64,000 nucleotides of DNA from Alkaliphilus hydrothermalis (lineage in GTDB: Bacteria > Bacillota > Clostridia > Peptostreptococcales > Natronincolaceae), in contig NZ_JAFBEE010000002.1 in NCBI RefSeq assembly GCF_016908555.1, positions 186,001 to 250,000 on the forward strand, written 5' to 3'. Of this stretch, positions 1 through 7,993 are shown in pieces. The number at the start of each line of letters is the position of its first letter. The first letter of the stretch is position 1. The notes under the pieces are model-generated. The model ran no database searches. It saw only the letters and a program-made list of their open reading frames with translations, and was not told the DNA's origin. Position numbers and translations under genes: made by a program.

Positions 1-2786
1 TAGTCAAGTTAAAATACAGCCTTGAGATGAAGGATGGCAGGGTTAAAGAACTGAAGTCAAAAATAGATCTTCAGCAACGACATGAGTTGGAAATCGCTAG
101 AAAAGTTTCTAAACGATTATTTGTGAGCTATGAAGGTGGTTTGTTGAATCATGATTGGTTTGCTAAAAAACAAAGGGACCTAAAGGTACTTGAGTTAAAT
201 AAAAAGCAAAGCCTTGAAGAAACCCAAAGGACAATATGGGAGAAAAATATTGACAAATCCTTGAATAAAGAAGACTACTTTATCCCCAATAAAGATGTTA
301 TTTTAATTAAAGATGAAATAAAGAAATTAAATATCCATGTGGAAACTGGACCTGAATATTTAAGTGCCCTTAACCAGGAGGAGAAGATGAAGGTAGCCAA
401 TGAAACACCTGGTATCCTCTACTCAGTAATTATCGCTAGTCAAAGGGATTGGGAGATTATTGAGAAAAATATTAATAGGAATCTGTTTATGAATAATATG
501 GTTCCTATCTATGTTCGTTCCCAAATGAAATCTAATGAAAATCGGTTGTTTAAGATGGTTGCTGGACTGGCTGATGGATTGGTGGAGGAAAGTAAATATC
601 TAAATTGGAAAAAGTCAATGGAGCAGGAGATGGAGAACTTATCTTCCATAGAGAATAATCTCAAGAAGGACTTAGAGGATATTGGAGAAATCCTACAGGA
701 GTTAAATATTATTGAGAAAAACGATACAGCATGGACTTTGAATCAAAATCTAAAGGAAGAAGAAGCCTCAATAGCTGATCTGGTAAATGTAATTGGATCA
801 AAGGAAGAAGAAAGGACAATTACAGAAGGTAAGTTGAAACAATTAAATGGGGAATATGTTGAAAACGAAAGCAAATTAGAGGGATTAAAAAATTCTATCA
901 AAGAGATTGAAGTATATATTGAAAAAATACAAGAAGTCAATCAGGATAGATTAGAGATTACATCTGTTAAAAGAGAGTTGCTTGATATTAAGCAATTAAT
1001 CTCGGATATAGATATGGCAAACGAAGAGATTAAGGAGAAACTTGATACGATTACAGGGAGATATAATGAATGGAATGTGAGTATTAAAAATCTTTTCAAC
1101 AGAGTAAAATCGGTTTATCCAGAAGCAACTTATAATACTTTAATTGATCAGACTTATTCAAATCACAGGCCGCCTAGCTTTTTTTTGGAGGAGGATAAAT
1201 TATTAGCTCTGGTAACCGAGAGAAAAATCGTGGATGAAGATATCGCCCATAAAGATAGTCAGATTGCCACTATAGACGTGGATTTAAAATATCTTAACAA
1301 AGATCTTGGAAGATTTATTGATGAATTAGAGAAATTAGATAGTAACTGGGCTAACTTTCCCTACTTAAATCTGCCGTTAATAGAGATTGAAATGATTATA
1401 AAAATAATTGATAAGAAAATCAAGCAACTTGAAAACGAAAAGACCACACTAAAATCAATAGTAGATACTGCAAAAGGAAGTATTAAGAGTAGTAGAAAAA
1501 CATTAGAAAATAAAGAAGAGCAAATAATGAAAAATCATAATAAAGCACCTATACTACTAGAAATAGAAATTGAGGATATTAAAAGTGAGATTAATAACGT
1601 AGAACGAGATATTGAGTCAAACAAAAAATATTTAAAACTATGTGATGATGAGTTACTAAAGCACAATCAAATGAAAACAAAGATAGTAATCAATCTTTCT
1701 AGAATAAAAACTGGATATCCATTGGAACCAAACAAAGGAAAAAGAGAACAGTTTTTAGCAGCTAAAGTCAAAGAATCTCCAGATACAGTTGTTGAGGAGT
1801 GGCTAAGGAAATGTGACAGTAATAAAAGGAAAATGGAGGCAACAATACTAGAGGGGGAACGATATAAATCTAAGTTTATTAAGGTAATCACTTCAAAACT
1901 AGAAGAGGATAAACTAAAGGAAAAGATTGTTAACACAATTAAGGAAGCAAATATTGATAAATTTAAAAGCAATCTCACATCTTTTAATAGTATGGAGAAA
2001 CATTTTCAAGAGGAGCTTTTGAGGCTATCAAAAGATAAGAAAAAAGCAGAAGACGTGATGAAACAATGGACCCATAGAGCATCACTTCATATCATTAGAA
2101 TGATAGAAGCCCTAAAGAGTATGGTTGCCAGTATGAATTATGTTAATGAACAGGGTTATGCATTCCCATTAGTCAAATTGAAGGGGGCGGAAGGGTTACC
2201 AAAGGAAGTATCTGAAATTGAATATCTATTAGAAGAATATTTTATTGAATCTATATCTAAGGTGCTTGAGAAAAATGAGGAAATTTCCAGCATTGATGAT
2301 CGTACTCTGAGGGATATCATGGGGGATAAAACGATTTTCTCAAAAGGCCTCAAAGGTAGGTATCCAACCTTAATGGTATATAAGATGTCTGAGAAAAATG
2401 AATTTAGATATGCTAGGGCAAGGGAAGAGTATTATACCACTTGGGAGGCGATTAATAAGGGAGAGGGGGATTTGCCAGAAGGATCTGGTGGACAAACTCT
2501 TTCTGTAAATACATTTGTAATCATGATGCTTATGAGTTTTAAGAAGAAAACCGTTGGAAATGAAAATCCTTCCACAGTACTAATATTAGATAATCCTTTT
2601 GGCAAAGCCTCAGCTAAGCATGTTTTAGATCCAATATTTGAGATAGCAAGAAAGCTGAACTTTCAATTGATTTGCTTTGCAGCTCCTGAAATTATTAAAG
2701 TAGAGATTAGTGAAAGATTCCCAGTGTTTTGGGAGTTAAAGGTTCAGGACGGAAAGATTGTCCATGGAGGAAGGGTAATAAAATGA
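1..2786 (+). CDS. SMC/RecN-like coiled-coil ATPase, C-terminal part (5' end outside window)
   Basis: The reading frame is open to the window edge, so the gene very probably starts upstream; the first ATG in the window (27) is not a convincing start and has no ribosome site. About 800 residues are charged, Lys/Glu-rich coiled coil. The C-terminal ATPase half has an ABC-signature-like SGGQ near residue 820 and a Walker B strand LILDNPFG near 851-859 (counted from the ATG at 27). The Walker A motif must lie upstream. Known SMC-like families use such heads to act on DNA. Here the usual catalytic Glu after the Walker B Asp is Asn. It could be part of a defence or chromosome-maintenance cassette, but the partners are outside the window. 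The exact family is not recognised. Confidence 0.75.
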   Translation, partial: VKLKYSLEMKDGRVKELKSKIDLQQRHELEIARKVSKRLFVSYEGGLLNHDWFAKKQRDLKVLELNKKQSLEETQRTIWEKNIDKSLNKEDYFIPNKDVILIKDEIKKLNIHVETGPEYLSALNQEEKMKVANETPGILYSVIIASQRDWEIIEKNINRNLFMNNMVPIYVRSQMKSNENRLFKMVAGLADGLVEESKYLNWKKSMEQEMENLSSIENNLKKDLEDIGEILQELNIIEKNDTAWTLNQNLKEEEASIADLVNVIGSKEEERTITEGKLKQLNGEYVENESKLEGLKNSIKEIEVYIEKIQEVNQDRLEITSVKRELLDIKQLISDIDMANEEIKEKLDTITGRYNEWNVSIKNLFNRVKSVYPEATYNTLIDQTYSNHRPPSFFLEEDKLLALVTERKIVDEDIAHKDSQIATIDVDLKYLNKDLGRFIDELEKLDSNWANFPYLNLPLIEIEMIIKIIDKKIKQLENEKTTLKSIVDTAKGSIKSSRKTLENKEEQIMKNHNKAPILLEIEIEDIKSEINNVERDIESNKKYLKLCDDELLKHNQMKTKIVINLSRIKTGYPLEPNKGKREQFLAAKVKESPDTVVEEWLRKCDSNKRKMEATILEGERYKSKFIKVITSKLEEDKLKEKIVNTIKEANIDKFKSNLTSFNSMEKHFQEELLRLSKDKKKAEDVMKQWTHRASLHIIRMIEALKSMVASMNYVNEQGYAFPLVKLKGAEGLPKEVSEIEYLLEEYFIESISKVLEKNEEISSIDDRTLRDIMGDKTIFSKGLKGRYPTLMVYKMSEKNEFRYARAREEYYTTWEAINKGEGDLPEGSGGQTLSVNTFVIMMLMSFKKKTVGNENPSTVLILDNPFGKASAKHVLDPIFEIARKLNFQLICFAAPEIIKVEISERFPVFWELKVQDGKIVHGGRVIK

Positions 2787-2880
2787 GTATGATATAATAT
2801 AAAGTAGTTGTTTAAATGATTGTTAAAAAAAATATATATAAATGTTTGTGCATAAAACGCTTAAGTAAAGGGTGAAAAAA

Positions 2881-5496
2881 TTGAAGGTTATTGTTAGTCA
2901 CCAAAATACAGATTTTGATGCTTTAGCCAGTATGGTTGCCTGTTTAAAACTACATACGGATGCAACAATGTTTTTTACAGGAAAACTAAAGGAGGAAGTA
3001 AGGGAGTTTATTACTCTATACAAAAACGTATTACCTATTTCTCAAGCTGGAAAACTGAACCTCTCAGAGGTGGAAGAACTTTTTATAGTGGATGTCAATT
3101 CAGCTAAAAGGATTGGAAAATTTAAAGACCTATTGGAGTCGGATATTCCAATAACCGTTTATGATCATCATATGGTGGGGGACTATAGTATTCAAAAAGG
3201 ACATCAGATTATTAAGAAATATGGAGCTTGTGTTACTATCCTGTTGGAGGAGATTATCCAAAGGGGTATTCCAATCACCTCCTTTGAAGCCACTTTATTT
3301 GCATTAGGAATCTATACGGATACAAACTGCCTTACATTTAGTCATACCACCCATCATGATGCTGAGGTGGTGGCTTTTTTATTAAAAAATGGGGCGAATT
3401 TAGGTGTAGTCAGTGAAGTCATGAGGAATACATTGGCGCCAGAACAGGACCAATTATTTTCTTCTATTATTAATAGCCTTGAAACTGTAGATATAAATGG
3501 GTATCAAATTATTCTTTCTACCTTGATAGTAGAGGACTTCATAGGTGATTTAGGAAGTATGGCAGAAAAACTGCTGGACATAAAAAAATGTGATGGAATA
3601 TTCTTAGTAGTAAAAATGGAGGATCGATGCTATATCGTAGGTCGTTGTATTGTAGAGGATATTGACATTCCGTTGGTATTAAGCAAATTTGGAGGCGGTG
3701 GTCATCGAAAGGCGGCTTCAGCTTCAATAAAAGATGGAGACCCTCAAGGTATTAAAGAGTTGTTGTTACAATCCTTAAGGGTGAACACGAAGCCAAAAGT
3801 CACAGCAAAGGAAATCATGAGCTATCCTGTCAAGACGGTTTTTGAAGATATGTCGGTAAGGGAAGTTAATCGAGTCATGCTGAGATATGGACATACTGGG
3901 ATGCCAGTGGTCAAAGAAGACCAGCTGATTGGAATTATCTCGAGAACCGATATAGACAAAGCCATCATTCATGGATTAGGACACGCTCCAGTAAAAGGCT
4001 TTATGACAAGGAATATCCTTTCTATTCCTAAGGATACCTCAATAACTGAAATCAATGAATTAATGCTCAAGCATAACATAGGTAGGCTTCCTGTAATTGA
4101 TGAGGGTAGACTCATAGGAATTGTTACTAGAACTGATTTATTGAAGGTGTTGTATGGTAACAATCATCCAAATTGGTACAAGAAGATGTTCCATCAGGAT
4201 GATGCCCTTGAGGAATTAGATTGCTATGCTTTAATAGAGAAACTACCAACAGATGTACGTCATATTCTTGATGTAGCTGGAAGGGTAGGGGATGAACTTA
4301 ATAAGAATGTATATGTGGTGGGGGGATTTGTGCGGGACCTTGTACTACAGCAGCATAACTTTGATATTGATATTGTCATAGAAGGAGATGGTATTGCCTT
4401 TGCACAGGCAGTAAATGAAAAGCTGAGGGGTGAAATAACCCTCTACCATCAGTTTGGAACAGCTCTAATCTCATTAGATAATGGACAAGAGCTTGATATC
4501 GTATCTGCTAGAAGGGAGTATTATGAATATCCTGCCGCCCTACCAAAAGTAGAAAAGAGCACCATTTGGAGTGACTTATTTAGAAGGGACTTTACCATCA
4601 ATTGTCTTGCTCTACAATTAAATAAGAAAAACAAAGGTCTATTGTTAGATTATTTTGCGGGGCTTGAAGATATAAAAGAAAAAAAGATTCGAGTTTTATA
4701 CAATCTTAGCTTTGTAGAGGATCCTACTCGAATTTTCAGAGCTATACGATTTGCTTCTCGTCTTGGGTTTGAAATAGAAGGAGAAACCCATGGCTTTATC
4801 CAACAGGCGATTAAGGATCATATGATTGAGAAGCTCAGTGATGACCGCGTTCGGGAGGAGTTAAAACTGATATTGCAGGAGAAAAGTGTCTGCCGTAGCC
4901 TTTTACTTTTGGAGAATTACAAGGTGTTTCAGGTTCTTCATAAGGATTTACGGATAGATAATGATACATTAGAGAAAATCAGATGTTTAGATGATACTAT
5001 TGAAAGATTTAATGAAATTTTTTATCAGCCAGTAAATCGCCTACAAATTGTACTGATGCAGCTTCTCACCAACTTTCCTACAGAAGGCTTGGAGGGGGTA
5101 ATTAATAAATTTGCCACCCAATCCCTAGTGAAGCTGGTACAACCTTCGTTGACAAACAAGGGCAGTCTCTATAAACTTTTACAAGAAGAGGATTTGGATA
5201 AATTTGCATTGTATCAGGCATTAAAGCCTCTAAAATTAGAGGAAATGATCTTCTACTACAATGACTGTAATGACCCATATATTCAGCACTACCTAATGTT
5301 TTATACTTTGAAATTAAGAGATGTTAATTGTGAAATCTGTGGAGAAGACCTAAAGGCCATCGGGATAAAACCAGGACCCATATATAAAAAAATTCTAGAT
5401 GAAGTATTGAGGGCGAAGGTGAAGGGGCTTGTCTATAGTCGAGATGATGAACTAAATTATGCTATGAAAGCATTGGAAAAATTAAGGGGGGAATAG
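2881..5496 (+). CDS. DHH-DHHA1 / CBS pair / tRNA nucleotidyltransferase (poly(A) polymerase head) fusion
   Basis: This 871-residue protein has four parts. An N-terminal DHH phosphoesterase domain carries DFDA near 11-14 and DHH at 95-97. A DHHA1 motif GGGGHRKAAS lies near 271. Two CBS domains occupy about 305-425. A class II nucleotidyltransferase head has GG at 481-482 and the metal motif DID at 495-497, followed by the RNA-binding region with IFRAIRFASRLGFE. The architecture is known from CCA- or A-adding enzymes of bacteria such as Aquifex, so a role in tRNA 3'-end addition is likely; CC versus A specificity cannot be read here. I chose TTG 2881 because AAAGGGTG lies 6 bases before it, whereas GTG 2872 overlaps that ribosome site. 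Confidence 0.85.
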   Translation: MKVIVSHQNTDFDALASMVACLKLHTDATMFFTGKLKEEVREFITLYKNVLPISQAGKLNLSEVEELFIVDVNSAKRIGKFKDLLESDIPITVYDHHMVGDYSIQKGHQIIKKYGACVTILLEEIIQRGIPITSFEATLFALGIYTDTNCLTFSHTTHHDAEVVAFLLKNGANLGVVSEVMRNTLAPEQDQLFSSIINSLETVDINGYQIILSTLIVEDFIGDLGSMAEKLLDIKKCDGIFLVVKMEDRCYIVGRCIVEDIDIPLVLSKFGGGGHRKAASASIKDGDPQGIKELLLQSLRVNTKPKVTAKEIMSYPVKTVFEDMSVREVNRVMLRYGHTGMPVVKEDQLIGIISRTDIDKAIIHGLGHAPVKGFMTRNILSIPKDTSITEINELMLKHNIGRLPVIDEGRLIGIVTRTDLLKVLYGNNHPNWYKKMFHQDDALEELDCYALIEKLPTDVRHILDVAGRVGDELNKNVYVVGGFVRDLVLQQHNFDIDIVIEGDGIAFAQAVNEKLRGEITLYHQFGTALISLDNGQELDIVSARREYYEYPAALPKVEKSTIWSDLFRRDFTINCLALQLNKKNKGLLLDYFAGLEDIKEKKIRVLYNLSFVEDPTRIFRAIRFASRLGFEIEGETHGFIQQAIKDHMIEKLSDDRVREELKLILQEKSVCRSLLLLENYKVFQVLHKDLRIDNDTLEKIRCLDDTIERFNEIFYQPVNRLQIVLMQLLTNFPTEGLEGVINKFATQSLVKLVQPSLTNKGSLYKLLQEEDLDKFALYQALKPLKLEEMIFYYNDCNDPYIQHYLMFYTLKLRDVNCEICGEDLKAIGIKPGPIYKKILDEVLRAKVKGLVYSRDDELNYAMKALEKLRGE

Positions 5497-5497
5497 G

Positions 5498-6136
5498 GTG
5501 AATCTGTTTAGTGGAGATTTTTTAGATTTGAGAACAATCATGTTGACGCTACCAGGTATTTTACTAGGGCTTACACTTCATGAGCTTGCCCACGGTTATT
5601 CGGCATATCTAATGGGGGATCCGACGGCTAAAAATGCGGGGCGTTTAACCTTAAACCCGATTGCTCATCTTGACCCCTTTGGATTCATTATGTTGTTGGT
5701 GGCAGGATTTGGATGGGCAAAGCCTGTCCCCTTCAACCCAAGGTATTTTAAAAAATATAAGCTGGGGACATTTGTTGTTTCAATTGCAGGAGTAGTCATG
5801 AATCTTTTTCTGGCTGTTCTTTTGACTATTGGTTTAGGTTTTTATATGAGGAATGGAGAGAATCAGTACATTGCTGATATACTATTAAATGGAATTGTTA
5901 TTAATTTAGCTTTAGCGGTATTTAATCTTTTACCCATTCCACCTTTGGACGGCTCTAAAATTATACTAAGCTTTTTACCATTACACTGGGAGGAATACTA
6001 TTATCGATACCAGAAATATTCCTATGTGATTCTGTTGGGGTTATTATATTTTGACGTGACAGATTATGTCCTTTTTCCTGCTGTAGAGTATTTGTTTAAT
6101 CTACTGTTTAATAATATACTAATTTTCTTTGTCTAG
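5498..6136 (+). CDS. Site-2 protease family (M50) membrane metalloprotease
   Basis: A 212-residue polytopic membrane protein with the zinc motif HELAH at residues 28-32 and the third ligand region PIPPLDGSK with Asp151. These are the hallmarks of short M50/rhomboid-independent site-2 proteases (YwhC-like). The GTG start lies one base after the stop of the upstream nucleotidyltransferase gene, with AAGGGGGGAA as ribosome site, so the two genes are probably cotranscribed and translationally coupled. In many Firmicutes this gene sits directly before scpA, as here. The substrate is unknown. Confidence 0.9.
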   Translation: MNLFSGDFLDLRTIMLTLPGILLGLTLHELAHGYSAYLMGDPTAKNAGRLTLNPIAHLDPFGFIMLLVAGFGWAKPVPFNPRYFKKYKLGTFVVSIAGVVMNLFLAVLLTIGLGFYMRNGENQYIADILLNGIVINLALAVFNLLPIPPLDGSKIILSFLPLHWEEYYYRYQKYSYVILLGLLYFDVTDYVLFPAVEYLFNLLFNNILIFFV

Positions 6137-6145
6137 GGGGTAACT

Positions 6146-6892
6146 ATGGCCTATAATATTAAACTACAAGCTTTTGAAGGACCCTTTGATTTATTGTTTC
6201 ATTTAATTGAAAAAAATGAGATTGACATTTACGACATACCCATCAATGAAGTAGCTGACCAATACATGGAGTATATTCGAGCTATGGAGACGCTGGATTT
6301 GGAAATCACCAGTGAATTTCTGGTAATGGCAGCGACTCTGTTGGAAATTAAATCTAAAATGCTCCTACCCGTTGAAGTAGTAGACCATGTACAGTTGGAA
6401 TTTGAAGAATTAGATCCAAGACACGAGCTGGTAAGAAGATTACTGGAATATAAGAAATACAAGATGGCGGCGGAGGTCTTCAGGGAGAAGGAAGATGTGT
6501 CTAAAAAGTTATACTTTAAGCCCCGTGAAGAAATTATTTTCGAGGTGGAGGAAAATCACTGCAAGCTGTTGGAGAATCTTGAAATGTCAGATTTAATGAC
6601 AGCTTTGGAGAAGATGTTGTCGGGAAAGCATATCAGAGATAAACGGGAAAATACTTTCCATCAGATGCAGAGGGATGCCTTTACCATCGATGAAAAAATT
6701 AATGAAATACTAGATTTACTTTCTCTAACTTCGACTTTGAAATTTAATAGCTTATTTGCAGAATTAGAAAGTAGGAATGAAATGATAACTACCTTTCTAG
6801 CCCTTTTGGAATTAATTAAATTAAAGAAAATCAGTGTGCGACAGGAAATGTCATTTACTGAAATTGAAGTCAATCTAAAAAATATATCATAA
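6146..6892 (+). CDS. scpA: Segregation and condensation protein A
   Basis: A 248-residue kleisin subunit of the SMC-ScpAB condensin. The N terminus carries the conserved FEGPFDLLFHLIEKNEIDIYDI pattern (about 9-30; here described, not a catalytic site), and the C terminus has the winged-helix part that contacts the SMC head. It begins 10 bases after the protease gene behind GGGGG and is followed by scpB, the usual order. It acts on the nucleoid in chromosome condensation and segregation. Length and motifs match the family. Confidence 0.95.
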   Translation: MAYNIKLQAFEGPFDLLFHLIEKNEIDIYDIPINEVADQYMEYIRAMETLDLEITSEFLVMAATLLEIKSKMLLPVEVVDHVQLEFEELDPRHELVRRLLEYKKYKMAAEVFREKEDVSKKLYFKPREEIIFEVEENHCKLLENLEMSDLMTALEKMLSGKHIRDKRENTFHQMQRDAFTIDEKINEILDLLSLTSTLKFNSLFAELESRNEMITTFLALLELIKLKKISVRQEMSFTEIEVNLKNIS

Positions 6893-6915
6893 ATAAATCT
6901 AGAGGTGTTGTATTG

Positions 6916-7482
6916 ATGAACAGTGAGCAAATGAAGTCAATTATAGAATCCCTACTTTTTGCTTGGTCTGACCCCTTGCCCCTAAGGGAAATGGCGAAAG
7001 TACTAGAGGTGGAGGACAAAGTAGTAGCAGAAACCCTAAAGGAAATGATGGATGATTATTGTTATAATCGTAGGGGAATACAGATTATTAAAATGAATGA
7101 ACATTATCAGATGGCAACTAAACCAGAGCATTATGAATATATTCAGAAGCTATTGGAGCCAAAGCAAAATAAAGGGCTTACCCAAGCCGCCCTTGAAACT
7201 TTAGCCATTATTGCCTACAAACAGCCCATACCTAAAGGTGAAATAGAGGGGATTCGGGGGGTGAAATGTGATAAGGCCATCTCAACCCTATTAGAAAAAG
7301 AAATGATAGAGGAAAAGGGGAGACTAGAAAAGACAGGTAGACCCATATTATATGGTACCAGCCTTAATTTCTTAAAGGCATTTGGACTAAACTCTTTAAA
7401 GGATTTACCACCCATCGGTGAATTTCAACTTCTGACTGAAGATGTGGAGGAGGAAGTACAGGATATTCTCTTTAAGAAGTAA
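6916..7482 (+). CDS. scpB: Segregation and condensation protein B
   Basis: A 188-residue protein with the tandem winged-helix fold of ScpB, including the conserved stretch TQAALETLAIIAYKQPI and the RGVKCDKAI segment. It forms a dimer that binds ScpA in the SMC complex. ATG 6916 was preferred to TTG 6913 because AGAGGTG ends 8 bases before it. It follows scpA by about 20 bases in the same operon. In relatives ytfI and ytfJ often follow directly; here they lie about 10 kb downstream. Confidence 0.95.
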   Translation: MNSEQMKSIIESLLFAWSDPLPLREMAKVLEVEDKVVAETLKEMMDDYCYNRRGIQIIKMNEHYQMATKPEHYEYIQKLLEPKQNKGLTQAALETLAIIAYKQPIPKGEIEGIRGVKCDKAISTLLEKEMIEEKGRLEKTGRPILYGTSLNFLKAFGLNSLKDLPPIGEFQLLTEDVEEEVQDILFKK

Positions 7483-7571
7483 TACACCAATGTAAAGGAG
7501 ACTTATAAATTTAAATATCTCAAAACACTTTTGATGTATTATAAAATGTTTTAAATATTTCAACAATTATA

Positions 7572-7600
7572 TTTACAAAATTTTCATAATCAATTATAAT
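7572..7600 (+). promoter_or_regulatory. Sigma-A type promoter of a mini-cistron
   Basis: TTTACA at 7572-7577 and TATAAT at 7595-7600 are separated by exactly 17 bases. The match is close to consensus and lies about 50 bases before the strong ribosome site of the 25-codon reading frame. Confidence 0.65.
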
Positions 7601-7648
7601 AGATATTGTGGGTTAGTAAAATATAAATTTGAAGGAGGTTGGTACAAT

Positions 7649-7726
7649 ATGAAAACGACTGTTTTAGTGAGAGAAAAACAACTAGATAAATTGCACTGGA
7701 CTTATCCTTCGGAGGCTGTTGAATAA
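7649..7726 (+). CDS. Putative 25-residue peptide with strong ribosome site
   Basis: ATG at 7649 is preceded by GAAGGAGG 10 bases upstream, a stronger ribosome site than many real genes in the window have. The product would be MKTTVLVREKQLDKLHWTYP followed by SEAVE. It has no membrane segment and no cysteine. It has its own promoter and is followed by a perfect hairpin terminator, so it may be an independent small transcript. It could also be a leader peptide or the surviving start of a deleted gene. No family is recognised. Confidence 0.45.
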   Translation: MKTTVLVREKQLDKLHWTYPSEAVE

Positions 7727-7779
7727 AGTTAGTCTAAATTTTTTCATGTTTAGAGTCTAAAGATTAACTATGTATATTT

Positions 7780-7813
7780 AAACCGTAGGAGATATTGCTC
7801 CTATGGTTTTTTA
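7780..7813 (+). terminator. Rho-independent terminator
   Basis: AAACCGTAGGAG pairs with CTCCTATGGTTT (one G-T pair) around a short loop and is followed by a T run. It closes the scpB or mini-cistron transcript. Confidence 0.85.
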
Positions 7814-7847
7814 ATTCTATTTTGCTAATTCTGTTTAAATAGTAGAA

Positions 7848-7883
7848 AAGGACCATCTCATTAATAGATGGTCTTATTTTTTT
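7848..7883 (+). terminator. Second hairpin terminator in the scpB-GNAT gap
   Basis: GACCATCT at 7851-7858 pairs with AGATGGTC at 7866-7873, followed by seven T residues. Two terminators in a row make read-through into the gene at 7994 unlikely. The rest of the gap, 7884-7993, shows only the ribosome site of that gene. Confidence 0.8.
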
Positions 7884-7993
7884 AGAAGGGGGAGATGGCT
7901 AAGGTGATGACAATCTGAAGTGGCCTATATATGTTTAGAAAGAGTTTGGTCATAGCAAAAAAAGAAACAAGTTCCTAAAGAGGAGGAAAGATC

